Shown here: positions 35,076 through 45,445 of the stretch, piece after piece
How the letters are laid out: each line of letters opens with the position of its first letter
Numbering within the stretch: position 1 is the first letter of the stretch
Source of the DNA: CALZJC01 sp963781065
Lineage (GTDB): Bacteria > Acidobacteriota > Thermoanaerobaculia > Multivoradales > JAHEKO01
Reading direction: 5' to 3'
Assembly (NCBI GenBank): GCA_963781065.1
Contig: CAWAET010000003.1
Coordinates: 167,665-231,664, forward strand
DNA: 64,000 bases
Notes under the pieces: generated by a model
Told to the model about the DNA's origin: nothing
The model's database searches: none
What the model saw: only the letters and a program-made list of their open reading frames with translations
Program-made: the position numbers and the translations under genes

Positions 35076-35299
35076 TGTCCCGTGCGGGAAGTTCTCGCCC
35101 CGTCCTCGACCCTCCACGCCGCTGGCGTCGTTGCGCATCCTCGGATTAGGCCCGCTAGTCCTTCGTCGACGCGCCTAGCCAGCGACGCGGATGACTCGCA
35201 GCTAGCAGCCCGTCGTAGAAGTCTGGACGGTCGCGGTGCAGGCGCCTTGGGGTCAGCTGCAAGGCGCCGTGGCCGGCGGCGGATGCGTAGACTAGGGGC

Positions 35300-35983
35300 A
35301 TGCCCGGCCGGCTGATCGTCGTCGCGACCCCGATCGGCAACCTCGACGACCTGTCGCCGCGGGCCCGGCAGGCGCTCGCCGAGGCCGACCTGGTGCTGTG
35401 CGAGGACACCCGCCACACCGGCCGGCTGCTCTCCGGGCTGGGTCTCGACAAGCGACTGATGTCGCTGCACGAGCACAACGAGCGCGGCCGGGTGGCCGGG
35501 CTGCTGGAGATGCTCGAGCAGGGCGCCACCCTGGCCCTGGCCAGCGACGCCGGCACGCCGCTGATCTCCGACCCGGGCTATCTGCTGGTGCGCGAGGCGG
35601 TCGCCGCCGGCATCGCCGTCGAGCACCGGCCGGGCCCCTCGGCGGTGACGACGGCGCTGGTGCTGTCGGGGCTGCCGCCCTACCCCTACACCTTCGCCGG
35701 CTTCCCGCCCCGCAAGCGGGGCAAGCGGCGGCGGTTCTACCACCGCTTCGCCGGCCTCGATCACACCCTGGTGCTCTTCGAGTCGCCGCACCGGCTGCTG
35801 GCCAGCCTGGACGACGCCGCGATCGAGCTGGGCGGCCGCCGGGCGGCGATCGCCCGCGAGCTGACCAAATTGCACGAAGAGGTGCTGCGCGGGACGATCG
35901 TCGAGCTGCGCGAGACCCTCGCCGCCCGACCGGCGCTCAAGGGCGAGTTCACCCTCGTCATCGCGGCATCCGATGACGGCTGA
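35300..35983 (+). CDS. rsmI: 16S rRNA (cytidine-1402-2'-O) methyltransferase
   Basis: A 227-residue tetrapyrrole-methylase-fold enzyme. RsmI motifs are clear: VVATPIGNLDDLSPRA, CEDTRHTGRLL, LASDAGTPLISDPGY and YTFAGFPPRKRGKR. It methylates the ribose of C1402 in 16S rRNA using SAM. The protein ends after the catalytic domain and lacks the C-terminal extension of longer versions. The 224-base gap before it has no gene. Confidence 0.93.
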   Translation: MPGRLIVVATPIGNLDDLSPRARQALAEADLVLCEDTRHTGRLLSGLGLDKRLMSLHEHNERGRVAGLLEMLEQGATLALASDAGTPLISDPGYLLVREAVAAGIAVEHRPGPSAVTTALVLSGLPPYPYTFAGFPPRKRGKRRRFYHRFAGLDHTLVLFESPHRLLASLDDAAIELGGRRAAIARELTKLHEEVLRGTIVELRETLAARPALKGEFTLVIAASDDG

Positions 35984-36134
35984 ACCGAGGCTCCGTGACG
36001 GTCGAGCCCCGCTCGACCGTCTCTGACCAGTCACCTTTCGGTCGACACGGAGGTCGACCGCTATGGGGCGCTCTCCGGGCTCCGATGCCTGGGGCCCATC
36101 GTGTCGCGGGCGCTTGTGCTAGGTTCTCCGCGCG

Positions 36135-36860
36135 ATGAAAAGACCGGCCAGGCAGTGGATCGCGGCCCTCTGTCTCGCCCTGCCGGTGGCCGCGGCGGGC
36201 CAGGAGGGGACGACCCGGCCCGACGGCGCGGCGGATGGCGCCGCGGTCATCGACCGCATTCTGGCGGTGGTCGACGAGGATCCGATCCTCCAGTCCGAAG
36301 TCGACCAGCTGATCGGCCTCGGCCTCGTCGAGCGCCGGCAGGAGGAGTTGGAGGAGGATTATCGCCAGCGCGTTCTCGCCCGCCTGATCGACCAGCGGCT
36401 GCGGTTCCACGAGATCGACCGCTTCGGCTTCGCCGAGCTGCCAATCGATGAGGTCGAGCGCCAGTACCGGGCCTTCCGGCAGGGCGTCGGCAGCGCCGAG
36501 AAATTCGCCGACCGCCTGACGAAGCTGGGCCTCGACGAGACCGGCCTCAAACAGCTGGTGGCGCGGCAGATCATGGTCGTGACCTACGTCGAAGAACGGC
36601 TGGGCCCGCGCGTCTTCGTCGGCCTCGACGACATCACCGCCTACTACGACACCGTGTTGACGCCCGAGATGGCGGCCAAGGGCCAGCCCCTGCCGCCGAT
36701 CCAGGACGTCCGCGAGCAGATCCGCGACGTCGTCAAGCAGCAGCGGCTCAACGAGGAGATCGACCGCTGGACCGAGGTGCTGCGGGCCCGGGCGGACATC
36801 GAGGACTACTCGAAGAGCGGCCACGAGACGCCGCCGGAGCTCGAGCTGTCGGACGGGTAG
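36135..36860 (+). CDS. Periplasmic SurA-N-like chaperone without PPIase domain
   Basis: A 241-residue protein with a Lys/Arg-led signal peptide (MKRPARQWIAALCLALPVAA). The rest is helical, with DRILAVVDEDPILQSEVDQL resembling the SurA N-terminal segment; the middle and C-terminal helices complete a SurA-N-like fold. No parvulin PPIase domain is present, so it is probably a chaperone only, or a short relative of SurA/PrsA. Confidence 0.75.
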   Translation: MKRPARQWIAALCLALPVAAAGQEGTTRPDGAADGAAVIDRILAVVDEDPILQSEVDQLIGLGLVERRQEELEEDYRQRVLARLIDQRLRFHEIDRFGFAELPIDEVERQYRAFRQGVGSAEKFADRLTKLGLDETGLKQLVARQIMVVTYVEERLGPRVFVGLDDITAYYDTVLTPEMAAKGQPLPPIQDVREQIRDVVKQQRLNEEIDRWTEVLRARADIEDYSKSGHETPPELELSDG

Positions 36861-36918
36861 GGCGGGTCGAGATCCGGCCTGGCGGATTCAGGAGTTCGTA
36901 GCGGGGATCTTGTCGCGG

Positions 36919-37377
36919 TCAACCGCCGCCATGGAGCATGTCTTCTCTGAGGGAGCGGTCGTATTCGGCCAGAAAGGCGACGTAGTCGACAGAGAAATCA
37001 CCGTAGCGGTCCAGGAGCTCCTCCAGGAAGTCCGCGTGGGCGATGGGGTCGGCCACCAGAAGCTCCCGCCCGCTGGAGACGACTTTGAACTGAAAGGCCA
37101 GTGGCGCCTGGTTGAGTAGCGTCACCGAGACGTCGTCCTGGCCCAGGATCTCCGTGGCCAGGCCCGTCAACTCGAGTTGCCCCTTGAACCCGGGCACCTC
37201 GTCGGGCCGAAACAAGACCGCCAGATCGACATCGCTCAGCGGCGTCTGGTGCTCGGTCCCGTAGGAGCCGTAGAGATAGAGCGCCACCAGCCCGGGCATC
37301 TTCGCCAGGCGTCGCCGCAGCGCCACCAATGCCTCGGTGACGTCGATAGGCTCGCCGTCGTTGCGCAGCTTCCGCAT
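36919..37377 (-). CDS. MNT-type nucleotidyltransferase (MntA-like), orphan
   Basis: A 152-residue nucleotidyltransferase-fold protein. The core is ALYLYGSYGTEHQTPLSDVDLAVLF, with the GSxGT...DxD pattern of minimal nucleotidyltransferases. In MntA/HepT systems MntA adenylylates the HEPN toxin HepT; no HEPN gene is beside this one. The ATG at 37377 is eight bases after an AGGGAG site and about 20 bases after a TATAAT hexamer; an earlier start at 37398 overlaps that promoter. Confidence 0.75.
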   Translation of the reverse strand: MRKLRNDGEPIDVTEALVALRRRLAKMPGLVALYLYGSYGTEHQTPLSDVDLAVLFRPDEVPGFKGQLELTGLATEILGQDDVSVTLLNQAPLAFQFKVVSSGRELLVADPIAHADFLEELLDRYGDFSVDYVAFLAEYDRSLREDMLHGGG

Positions 37378-37396
37378 GGCCGTTGCTCCCTGGGGC

Positions 37397-37402
37397 ATTA
37401 TA
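37397..37402 (-). promoter_or_regulatory. Candidate -10 box (TATAAT) for the MNT gene
   Basis: A perfect TATAAT on the minus strand lies about 20 bases before the chosen ATG at 37377, giving a short leader with the AGGGAG ribosome site. No good -35 hexamer is seen 16-18 bases upstream, so the promoter may be weak or need help. A near-perfect hairpin (37427-37433 with 37440-37446) lies farther upstream. Confidence 0.4.
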
Positions 37403-37499
37403 GGCGGCGCACTGGATCTACCCCGACTATGCGTAGCTCCGCATAGCCGGGGGAACTCCACACTGCCTTCCTACGGATCCGTAGTCTGTAGCTCAGCCC

Positions 37500-37794
37500 C
37501 TACCCGTAGATCTCCCCGTAGTCGTCCATCGCCGCCTGCACCACCGCCAGCGCGTGCTCGCGGCCGAAGGTCGCCGCCACCGAGACCGCCGGCCGCTCGA
37601 CCTCGGGGAGCATCTTGTAGGTCTGGAAGTAGTACGCGGGCCGAGAGCACGATCTCGGCCCGGTTGATCGGCCGTTCGCTGACAACGCAGATGTCGAGCG
37701 GGTCTTGGTCGTCGCGGCTGGCCTCGGGCGAGAGGGTATTGACGCGCCCGCCGCAGTAGGTCCGCGGGATGAACAGATCGGGTTCGGGTTTGGG
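37500..37794 (-). pseudogene. Inorganic pyrophosphatase remnant
   Basis: On the minus strand, just after the nuclease stop, one frame reads FIPRTYCGGRVNTLSPEAS then DPLDICVVSERPINRAEIVL, which matches the middle of soluble inorganic pyrophosphatases. Near 37645 the protein-like reading jumps frame to YYFQTYKMLPEVERPAV and continues to GREHALAVVQAAMDDYG before the TAG at 37500-37502. The N terminus and the Asp-rich metal segment that usually follows RAEI are missing. It should be inactive; an assembly deletion is the alternative to real decay. Confidence 0.65.
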
Positions 37795-38571
37795 CTACTT
37801 GGTCGACTGCCCGTCCATCCACCACTTCACGCCGCTGTTCAGCTTGTGGCGGCTCGCGTCGAACTTCCTGGCGCGGACGTTGCCCCAGAGGTAGAGGTCG
37901 GTCAGCCTTTCCAGCTCGTTGAGGGTGATCTCGCGCAGGTTGGCTCCCTTGATGGTGGTGGCGTTCTCCATCAGCCAGGTCCACGACTTGACGCTCTTAC
38001 GGTGCAGGAAGAGCGCCGCGATGAAGAGCGCGTCGGGAATCCACTGGCCGTTCTCCAGCTTGCCGTGGATCGGCTCTTTCCCGTACCAGACCGGGCCCTG
38101 CACCAGATAGGTGTGGGTCTGTTTTTTGGCGTGGGCGAGGATCGCCGACTCGAGCGGTCCCTTGACGTTGCGGTTGGTCTTGCTGGCCTCTGGCGTGACG
38201 CCGGCCAGGGTGTCGATGTCGGACTGCTTGACGACGTCGCTGCGCCGGTACTGCGAGCCGGCGCTGTGTCCCTTGTCGACCGGGAAGCTGGGGTTCTTCT
38301 TGTTCCAGTTGGCGTAGTGCTTCTCGGTGGTGCACAGCTCGTCGGGCAGCGAGAGGTCACCGCTGGTGAAGTTGTCCTTGCGCGGGGTCTCGTTCAGGTC
38401 GGTCGGCGCCGCCTCGAGCATGGTGTAGAGCGGGCTGATCTTCTCGGGGTCGAAGACGATCAGGTGGGCGGAGGTTCGAATCGGGATGTAGCGCTTCTCG
38501 CGGATGTGCGGAACGCCACAGCGCAGCGTCGGATGAGCCAGGGTCAGGGCTTTGGCGGCGAGCTCGTGCAT
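37795..38571 (-). CDS. DNA/RNA non-specific endonuclease-like protein
   Basis: A 258-residue protein similar to the NUC1/EndA-type nuclease family. The active-site segment reads VDKGHSAGSQYRRSD, with Lys replacing the usual Arg of DRGH but His retained. Downstream NRNVKGPLESAILAHA and TYLVQGPVWYG match the metal-ligand Asn and the strand of the family. No signal peptide is evident, unlike many secreted nucleases. It abuts the pyrophosphatase remnant. A catalytically weak or altered version is possible. Confidence 0.7.
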   Translation of the reverse strand: MHELAAKALTLAHPTLRCGVPHIREKRYIPIRTSAHLIVFDPEKISPLYTMLEAAPTDLNETPRKDNFTSGDLSLPDELCTTEKHYANWNKKNPSFPVDKGHSAGSQYRRSDVVKQSDIDTLAGVTPEASKTNRNVKGPLESAILAHAKKQTHTYLVQGPVWYGKEPIHGKLENGQWIPDALFIAALFLHRKSVKSWTWLMENATTIKGANLREITLNELERLTDLYLWGNVRARKFDASRHKLNSGVKWWMDGQSTK

Positions 38572-38761
38572 GAATCTCTCCCTCTTGTCGGGCCTCGGCG
38601 CCCGGCCGGGTGCCGGTCCGTCCGCGGCAGTGCAAAAGACGGTCGATACGGAACTAGCGGAACCTTAGCACGGGGGCCGCGAGTGCCGCGGCAGGCTTGC
38701 GCGGTCTGGCCCGGCCCTCCAACCAGCTCTCGGCCGCGCCGACCTACGCCGGCTCGGGACA

Positions 38762-40999
38762 CTAGTGGACCATCCCGCCGTAGAGCTCGGCGTAGTGCGC
38801 CCGGCTGGAAAGCACCTTGGCCAGGTAGCCGCGGGTCTGGGGGAAGCCGACCTTGGTGTAGTACTCGGCCGGGTCGAGGCTGTAGCAGTAGCTGCGCCAC
38901 AGCTGGGCCTGCGGCTCGCCGGCGTTGTAGGCGGCGACGACCATGTGGTCGCGGCCGCCGAACAGCTCCGAGAGCTCGGCCAGGTAGGCCGCGCCGAGGG
39001 CGATCGACAGCTCGGGCCGGTGCAGGTCGGCGGCGGTTATCCCGGGCAGCTCGACGGTCGAGGCCAGCCGGCGCGCGGTGGGCAGGATGAACTGGGTCAG
39101 GCCGCGCGCCGAGGCGCCCGACAGCGCCTCGGGATCGAAGCGGCTCTCCTCGCGGATGATCGCCGCCAGCAGGTAGGGGTCGGTGTGCCGCCGGTCGGCC
39201 TCGCGGGTGATCGACTGGCGATACGGGAACGGGTAGAGCAGCCGGCGCAGCCCTTCGGGGAGCAGCCGGTGCGGCAGGCGCGTCGGCGCGCGGCGGGCGA
39301 TGACGTCGGCGACGTAGAGGGACCTGGAGGTCTTTCCACCTTCGCTCAGCAGCCGGCTGCCGGTGTAGGCCAGCGAGATGTCCGAGACCGGGAAGTGGCG
39401 CAGCACGGCGGGCGCTCCCTGCCGCCAGAGGCCGAGCGCCAGCAGCATCTCCTCGGGGTGCCGCAGGCGCGATTGCCACAGAGGCCAGTCGCCGGGCGGC
39501 ACCAGCCGTGCCTGGCGCACGGCCGCCACCTCGGGATCGCTCTCCAGCACCGCGAGCAGCCTGCGCCGAGCCTCCTGCCCTCGCGGGTCGCCGTTGCCCA
39601 GCACCAGCCAGGCCTCGAAGAGATCCCGCGACGAGGCGGACTGGGCCTGTTGCAGGGCGCGCTCGCGGGCGATCCGCCCGAGCTCGCCGATCAGCCGCCC
39701 GGCCGCCGCCTGGCCCAGCGGGTGGTACGCGTCGGCGCGCAACGCCCGGATGTAGAGCGGCAGGGCCCGGTCGAGGCTGCCCTCCGCCTCGGCCAGCCGG
39801 CCACGCCAGAAGGCCGACTCCACGGTCGGCGTCTCGCTGTACCCCTCCGCTGTGGTCAGCCAGGCGCCGGCGCGGTCGGTACGGCCGCGAACGATGTCGG
39901 AGGCCGCCAGGTAGAGCGCCGCCCGGGCCGCCAGGCCGCGCCACTGGCGGCGGTCCCGCAGCAGTTGGTAGACGTCCAGCGCCGCCTCCTCGGCGCCGCC
40001 CCGCCACTCGATGCGCATCGCCGAGATCAGGGCGGCGGCTGCCCAGTCCCCGGTGGGGTCGGCGACGTAGGCCTGGCGGTAGCTGGCCGACGCGTCGCTC
40101 CAGCTCCCCTGGAGCTCGAGCGAGCGGCCTCGCTGGTGGAGCGCCCGGGCGGTGCGGGCGGCGGGGTAGGGACGCTCGGAGAGGGCGCCAAAGTCGGTGG
40201 CGGCCTGGTCGTAGTCGCCGAGCCAGAAGCTGTTGCGCGCCAGGGCGTAGAGCGCCTCGTTGAGGTCTGCGTCCGCCAGCGGTGAGCCCTCCAGGCGGTT
40301 CAGCCCCTGGCGGATCAGCTGGCTGGAGCGGGCAAAGTCGCGGTGCTGATGGAGGACCAGGCCGATCCTGAGCAGCAGCTCGCCTCCCGGCGGGTCGAGC
40401 TCGAGCAGGCGGGAGGCCGCCTGACGGGCGGTCTCGTCGGCGGCGTCGGTGATCAGCAGTCCGTCGAGCCCGGCGAGCGCCGCTTCCGCGTCGCCCTTGC
40501 GCCCGTCGCAGTCGGCGGCCGCCAGCTCCATCAGCCGGGCCTCGGGCCGCGGCAGCCGCCACAGCCGGTGGCGGCGGAGCAGCCGGCAGTCGCCGCCGCG
40601 CTCGAGGCTGCGCGCCAGCAGCCGCGTGGCGTCGGGGATCAGCGGCGTCGGTGGGTTGCCGCCCAGCAGCGTCGCCAGCAGACCGGCGGCCACCTCGGGG
40701 TGCCCGGCCCGCTCCTGGCTGGCCGCCAGGCGGAAGCGGCCGTAGGCGGCCAGCCCCGGGGTCGCGGCGAGGGTCGCGGCGAAGGAATCTTCGGCTTCCG
40801 AGCGGCGGCCGAGCGCCTCCAGCAGATGGCCGCGCAGGTAGTGCAGGCCGAGCCGATCGGCCTGCGGGCGGTCCTCCTCGATCAGGACCTCGAGCCGCAT
40901 CAGGACGGCCGCGTGGCGCTGCTCCAGCTGCAGCTCGACCAGCGGCGTCCGCGGATCGGATGCCCCGCCGGCGAGCAGCAGCGCCAGGGCCAGAATCAT
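38762..40999 (-). CDS. slt: Soluble lytic murein transglycosylase (Slt-like)
   Basis: A 745-residue protein. A short hydrophobic signal region begins MILALALLLAGGAS. The first about 570 residues are helical TPR-like repeats, as in the Slt superhelix. The C-terminal GH23 domain has IIREESRFDPEAL with the catalytic Glu, ASARGLTQFI and AAYNAGEPQA. It cleaves peptidoglycan to 1,6-anhydromuropeptides. The start overlaps the hinT stop (ATGA); long in-frame upstream sequence is rejected as shadow. Confidence 0.88.
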   Translation of the reverse strand: MILALALLLAGGASDPRTPLVELQLEQRHAAVLMRLEVLIEEDRPQADRLGLHYLRGHLLEALGRRSEAEDSFAATLAATPGLAAYGRFRLAASQERAGHPEVAAGLLATLLGGNPPTPLIPDATRLLARSLERGGDCRLLRRHRLWRLPRPEARLMELAAADCDGRKGDAEAALAGLDGLLITDAADETARQAASRLLELDPPGGELLLRIGLVLHQHRDFARSSQLIRQGLNRLEGSPLADADLNEALYALARNSFWLGDYDQAATDFGALSERPYPAARTARALHQRGRSLELQGSWSDASASYRQAYVADPTGDWAAAALISAMRIEWRGGAEEAALDVYQLLRDRRQWRGLAARAALYLAASDIVRGRTDRAGAWLTTAEGYSETPTVESAFWRGRLAEAEGSLDRALPLYIRALRADAYHPLGQAAAGRLIGELGRIARERALQQAQSASSRDLFEAWLVLGNGDPRGQEARRRLLAVLESDPEVAAVRQARLVPPGDWPLWQSRLRHPEEMLLALGLWRQGAPAVLRHFPVSDISLAYTGSRLLSEGGKTSRSLYVADVIARRAPTRLPHRLLPEGLRRLLYPFPYRQSITREADRRHTDPYLLAAIIREESRFDPEALSGASARGLTQFILPTARRLASTVELPGITAADLHRPELSIALGAAYLAELSELFGGRDHMVVAAYNAGEPQAQLWRSYCYSLDPAEYYTKVGFPQTRGYLAKVLSSRAHYAELYGGMVH

Positions 41000-41336
41000 C
41001 CCGGAGGCCAGCCCAGGCGCCGGCCGCCGAGCAGGTGGAGATGGAGGTGGAAGACCGACTGGCCGGCCTCCTCGAGACAGTTGGTGACCAGACGAAAGCC
41101 GCGCTCGCCGAGCCCTTGCTGGCGGGCGATCTCGACCGCGGCCTGCTGCATCCGGCCGAGCAGCGGCGCGCTCTCGGCGGTGGTGTCCAGCAGCGTGGCG
41201 ATGTGCCGTCGGGGGATCACCAGGATGTGGGTCGGCGCCTGGGGGGTGATGTCGTGGAAGGCGACCACGTCGTCGTCCTGGTAGACGAAGTCGGCGGGAA
41301 TCTCGCCCGCCGCGATCTTGCAGAATATGCAGTCGC

Positions 41337-41340
<4 letters not shown>
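40996..41340 (-). CDS. hinT: HIT-family nucleotide-binding protein
   Basis: A 114-residue HIT protein. CIFCKIAAGEIPADFVYQDD opens it and the HxHxH motif is in SVFHLHLHLLGG. HinT proteins hydrolyse adenosine phosphoramidates. The start is TTG in a TTGA overlap with the murA stop, about seven bases after GGGAGA. It ends in an ATGA overlap with slt, giving a murA-hinT-slt run. Confidence 0.88.
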
Positions 41341-42599
<1,259 letters not shown>

Positions 42600-42700
42600 G
42601 CCGACCCGGCGCCGGCTCCCCACCGGCGCCACGGCCCTACATTCTCACGGATGATCGCCGGCGGCGAAGTCTGCCGCCCGCCACCGGAGGAAAGTAACTG

Positions 42701-42884
42701 CTAGCCCGACCTTCTCACCAGCTCTCGACTACGCCGCCGTATGTACCTGAATCTGCGAGACTTGCCTCGGTCGGTCATCCTCGACGTACTTCGAGTACGC
42801 CTGTGGTGCCCTCGGTCGGCAAGTCCCACATCTTCAGGCACCTACGCCGGCTCGCTGCGAGAGCCGGTGAGAAGGTCGGGCTAG
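42701..42884. repeat. 184-bp palindromic repeat, copy 2
   Basis: Same length, termini and internal hairpins as 17659-17842, with four substitutions in 184. It sits between prmC and murA, both on the minus strand. Its right CTAG provides the prmC stop codon (42881-42883 read on the minus strand). High identity over 25 kb argues for recent spread or conversion. Confidence 0.88.
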
Positions 42885-43732
42885 CGCCGCCGGGTCATCA
42901 CGATCCGCGGAATGCCGGCGTAGTCTGACCGGGTGACGACCAGGGCCAGCGGCGTGCCGGTCAGCAGCCTCTCCACCTCTTCGTCGCGCCCGGCGCCGAT
43001 CTCGAAGGCGACGATGGTGTCCGGGCGCAGCTCACCGAGCTCGTTCGCCAGCCGTTCGATCACTGACAGCCGGTTGTGCGGCGCGAAAAGCGCCGCGGCC
43101 GGCTCGTGGTCACGCACGTCGATCGACAGGTACGGCCCCTCGTCGAGGCCGACGTAGGGCGGGTTGGAGACCACCAGATCGAACCCCGCGAGGCGCAGCG
43201 GCCGGGCCAGATCGGCCGCCGCCAGCGCCACCCGGCCGGCGACTCCGTGGCGGCGCGCGTTGACTTGCGCCACCGCCAGCGCGGCGGGAGAGATGTCGGT
43301 GGCGACGAGCCGCGCCCGCGGCAGCTCGCAGGCCAGGGTCACCGCCACACAGCCCGAGCCGGTGCCGAGGTCGAGGATCCGCGGCCGCGGCGGCAGGTCG
43401 AGCCCGAGAGCCACCTCGACCAAGTGCTCGGTCTCGGGGCGCGGGATCAGGACGCGCGAGTCGACCGCGAAGTCGCGGCCGTAGAACTCGCGCTCGCCCA
43501 AGATGTAGGCGATCGGCTCGCCGCTCAGCCGGCGCTCGAGCAGCTCCAGAAAGCGGCCCGCGTCAGCCGCCGCCAGCTCCTCCTCGGGGTGGGCCAGCAC
43601 CCGGGCCTCGTCGCGGGCCAAGACCCGGGCCATCAGCAGCAACGCCTCGCGGCCGGGCGGCCGGAACGGCGCCGCGGCCAGACGACGGCGGGCGTCGGCC
43701 AGCAGTTGGCCGCTGTCAGGAGGTGTGCCCAT
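42881..43732 (-). CDS. prmC: Release-factor glutamine methyltransferase
   Basis: A 283-residue SAM enzyme that methylates the GGQ glutamine of release factors. It has the PrmC N-terminal helical domain, LIPRPETEHLVEVAL, SAM motif ILDLGTGSGCVAVTLA, and the catalytic NPPY in VVSNPPYVG. prfA lies just upstream in the same direction, its physiological substrate. The stop is supplied by the 184-bp repeat. Confidence 0.93.
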   Translation of the reverse strand: MGTPPDSGQLLADARRRLAAAPFRPPGREALLLMARVLARDEARVLAHPEEELAAADAGRFLELLERRLSGEPIAYILGEREFYGRDFAVDSRVLIPRPETEHLVEVALGLDLPPRPRILDLGTGSGCVAVTLACELPRARLVATDISPAALAVAQVNARRHGVAGRVALAAADLARPLRLAGFDLVVSNPPYVGLDEGPYLSIDVRDHEPAAALFAPHNRLSVIERLANELGELRPDTIVAFEIGAGRDEEVERLLTGTPLALVVTRSDYAGIPRIVMTRRR

Positions 43733-43839
43733 GTGCGGCTGGTCCTACCTTCTCACCGCGCCCGTAGCCGGGCCGGGACGGGTTTGGGCGGCCGGGCGCG
43801 AGCGGGCCGACCTTTGGCAGCCGCGACCGTTCGGTGTCG

Positions 43840-44916
43840 TCACTTCGAGGCCGCCAGCCGCATCCGCTCGGCGTCGAAGTGGGCGCTCAGCGGCGCGATC
43901 AGCGGGTCGAGGTCGCCCTCGAGCACCGCCGGCAGCTGGTGCAGCGTAAGCCCCACCCGGTGATCGGTGACCCGGTTCTGGGGGAAGTTGTAGGTGCGGA
44001 TCTTCTCCGAGCGGTCGCCGCTGCCGACCATCTTGCGCCGCTCGGCCGAGATCTCGGACTCCGCCCTCTCGCGCTCGATCTCGAGCAGCCGCGCCTTGAG
44101 CACTCGCATCGCCTTGGCGCGGTTCTTGATCTGGCTGCGCTCGTCCTGGCAGGAGACCACCAGGCCGGTGGGCAGGTGGGTGATCCGCACCGCCGAGTAG
44201 GTGGTGTTGACCCCCTGGCCGCCGGGTCCGGAGGAGCAGTAACGGTCGATGCGGAGGTCCTTTTCCTCCACCGCGATCTCCACGTCCTCGGCCTCGGGCA
44301 GCACGGCCACGGTCACCGCCGAGGTGTGGATCCGCCCCGAGGCCTCGGTCTCGGGCACCCGCTGCACCCGGTGCACCCCGGCCTCGTACTTGAGGCGGCT
44401 GTAGGCGCCGCGGCCCTCGACGATCGCCGAGACCTCCTTGAGGCCGCGGATGCCGGTCTCGCTGAGGTCGATGATCTCGACCCGCCAGCGCCGGCTCTCG
44501 GCGTAGCGGGTGTACATCCGGAACAGCTCGGCCGCGAACAGCGCCGCTTCGTCGCCGCCGGTGCCGGCGCGGATCTCGAGCACGACGTTGCGCTGGTCGT
44601 TGGGGTCGTCGGGCGTCAACTCGCGCCGCAGCTCTTCTTCGATCTCCGCCAGCTGGCCGGCGAGCCCGTCGAGGTCCTCCCGCGCCAGTTCGTAGAGCTC
44701 GTCGTCCCGGTTCATGCTCGCGAGCATCTCCTCGGTCTGCTGGCGCTCGGCCTCGAGCTCGCGGTAGCGGCGATGCAGCGCCACCGCCGGGCCGATCTCG
44801 GAGAGCCGTTTGCCGGCGTCTCGATAGCGATCCCGGTCGGCCAGGAACTCGGGGTCCGACAGCTTCTCGGTGAGCTCCCGGTGCTCGTCTTCGAGCGTGG
44901 AGAGTTGTTCCAGCAT
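43840..44916 (-). CDS. prfA: Peptide chain release factor 1
   Basis: A 358-residue class I release factor. The GGQ motif is in SSGPGGQGVNTTYSAV, and RVPETEASGRIHTSA gives the RF1-type PET tripeptide region for UAA/UAG recognition. It reads toward prmC 107 bases away, a common pairing. Length is normal for RF1. Confidence 0.94.
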   Translation of the reverse strand: MLEQLSTLEDEHRELTEKLSDPEFLADRDRYRDAGKRLSEIGPAVALHRRYRELEAERQQTEEMLASMNRDDELYELAREDLDGLAGQLAEIEEELRRELTPDDPNDQRNVVLEIRAGTGGDEAALFAAELFRMYTRYAESRRWRVEIIDLSETGIRGLKEVSAIVEGRGAYSRLKYEAGVHRVQRVPETEASGRIHTSAVTVAVLPEAEDVEIAVEEKDLRIDRYCSSGPGGQGVNTTYSAVRITHLPTGLVVSCQDERSQIKNRAKAMRVLKARLLEIERERAESEISAERRKMVGSGDRSEKIRTYNFPQNRVTDHRVGLTLHQLPAVLEGDLDPLIAPLSAHFDAERMRLAASK

Positions 44917-45059
44917 TGGAGGTTTCAGCCTTTCACGGTGCCTGTCGAGCAGGTCTCATTGTAGACGACGGCGGCAGCGCCGCCATCGACGCTCGCGCAG
45001 CGCGCACCACCACCCGGGCGACGCCGAGGCGTGCCGGGTGGAACGTCCGCTGGTGCGAG

Positions 45060-45272
45060 CTAGGAAGAGGACTTCTGCTGTGCGTAGCGCCGGTTGAAAC
45101 GCTCGACACGGCCGGCGGTGTCGACCAGCTTCTGCTTGCCGGTGAAGAAGGGGTGGCACTCGTTGCAGATCTCGAGCCGCAACTCCTCCTTCGTCGAATG
45201 CACCTGGAACTTGTTGCCGCAGGCGCAGACCGCGGTCACGAGATGCAGCTCGGGATGGATTGCTTGCTTCAC
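45060..45272 (-). CDS. rpmE: 50S ribosomal protein L31
   Basis: A 70-residue protein. Two cysteine pairs, CACG near residue 16 and CNEC near 37, give the zinc-binding (C+) form of L31. HPFFTGKQKLVDTAGRVERFNRRY is the L31 core. It lies upstream of prfA on the same strand, as in many genomes. Confidence 0.93.
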   Translation of the reverse strand: MKQAIHPELHLVTAVCACGNKFQVHSTKEELRLEICNECHPFFTGKQKLVDTAGRVERFNRRYAQQKSSS

Positions 45273-45445
45273 GACGGATACCTCGGGGTTGACTTGTTGC
45301 GGGGCGCCTTGACGGACGCTGAGTCGAGAACACTATCGAAACCGGCGATATTCCGCAAAGCGGCCGGCGGGCTGGCGCGAACCTCGGTCGGCAAACGACG
45401 TAGAGTGGTGGGACGGGCCGGTGCCGCCGGGCCGTCCCCGTGGCC

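Noticed and set aside
35074..38764. CTAGTGTCCCG at 35074 and its reverse complement at 38754 as repeat ends
   Set aside because: Only eleven bases match and the neighbouring sequence does not; too weak to call an element.
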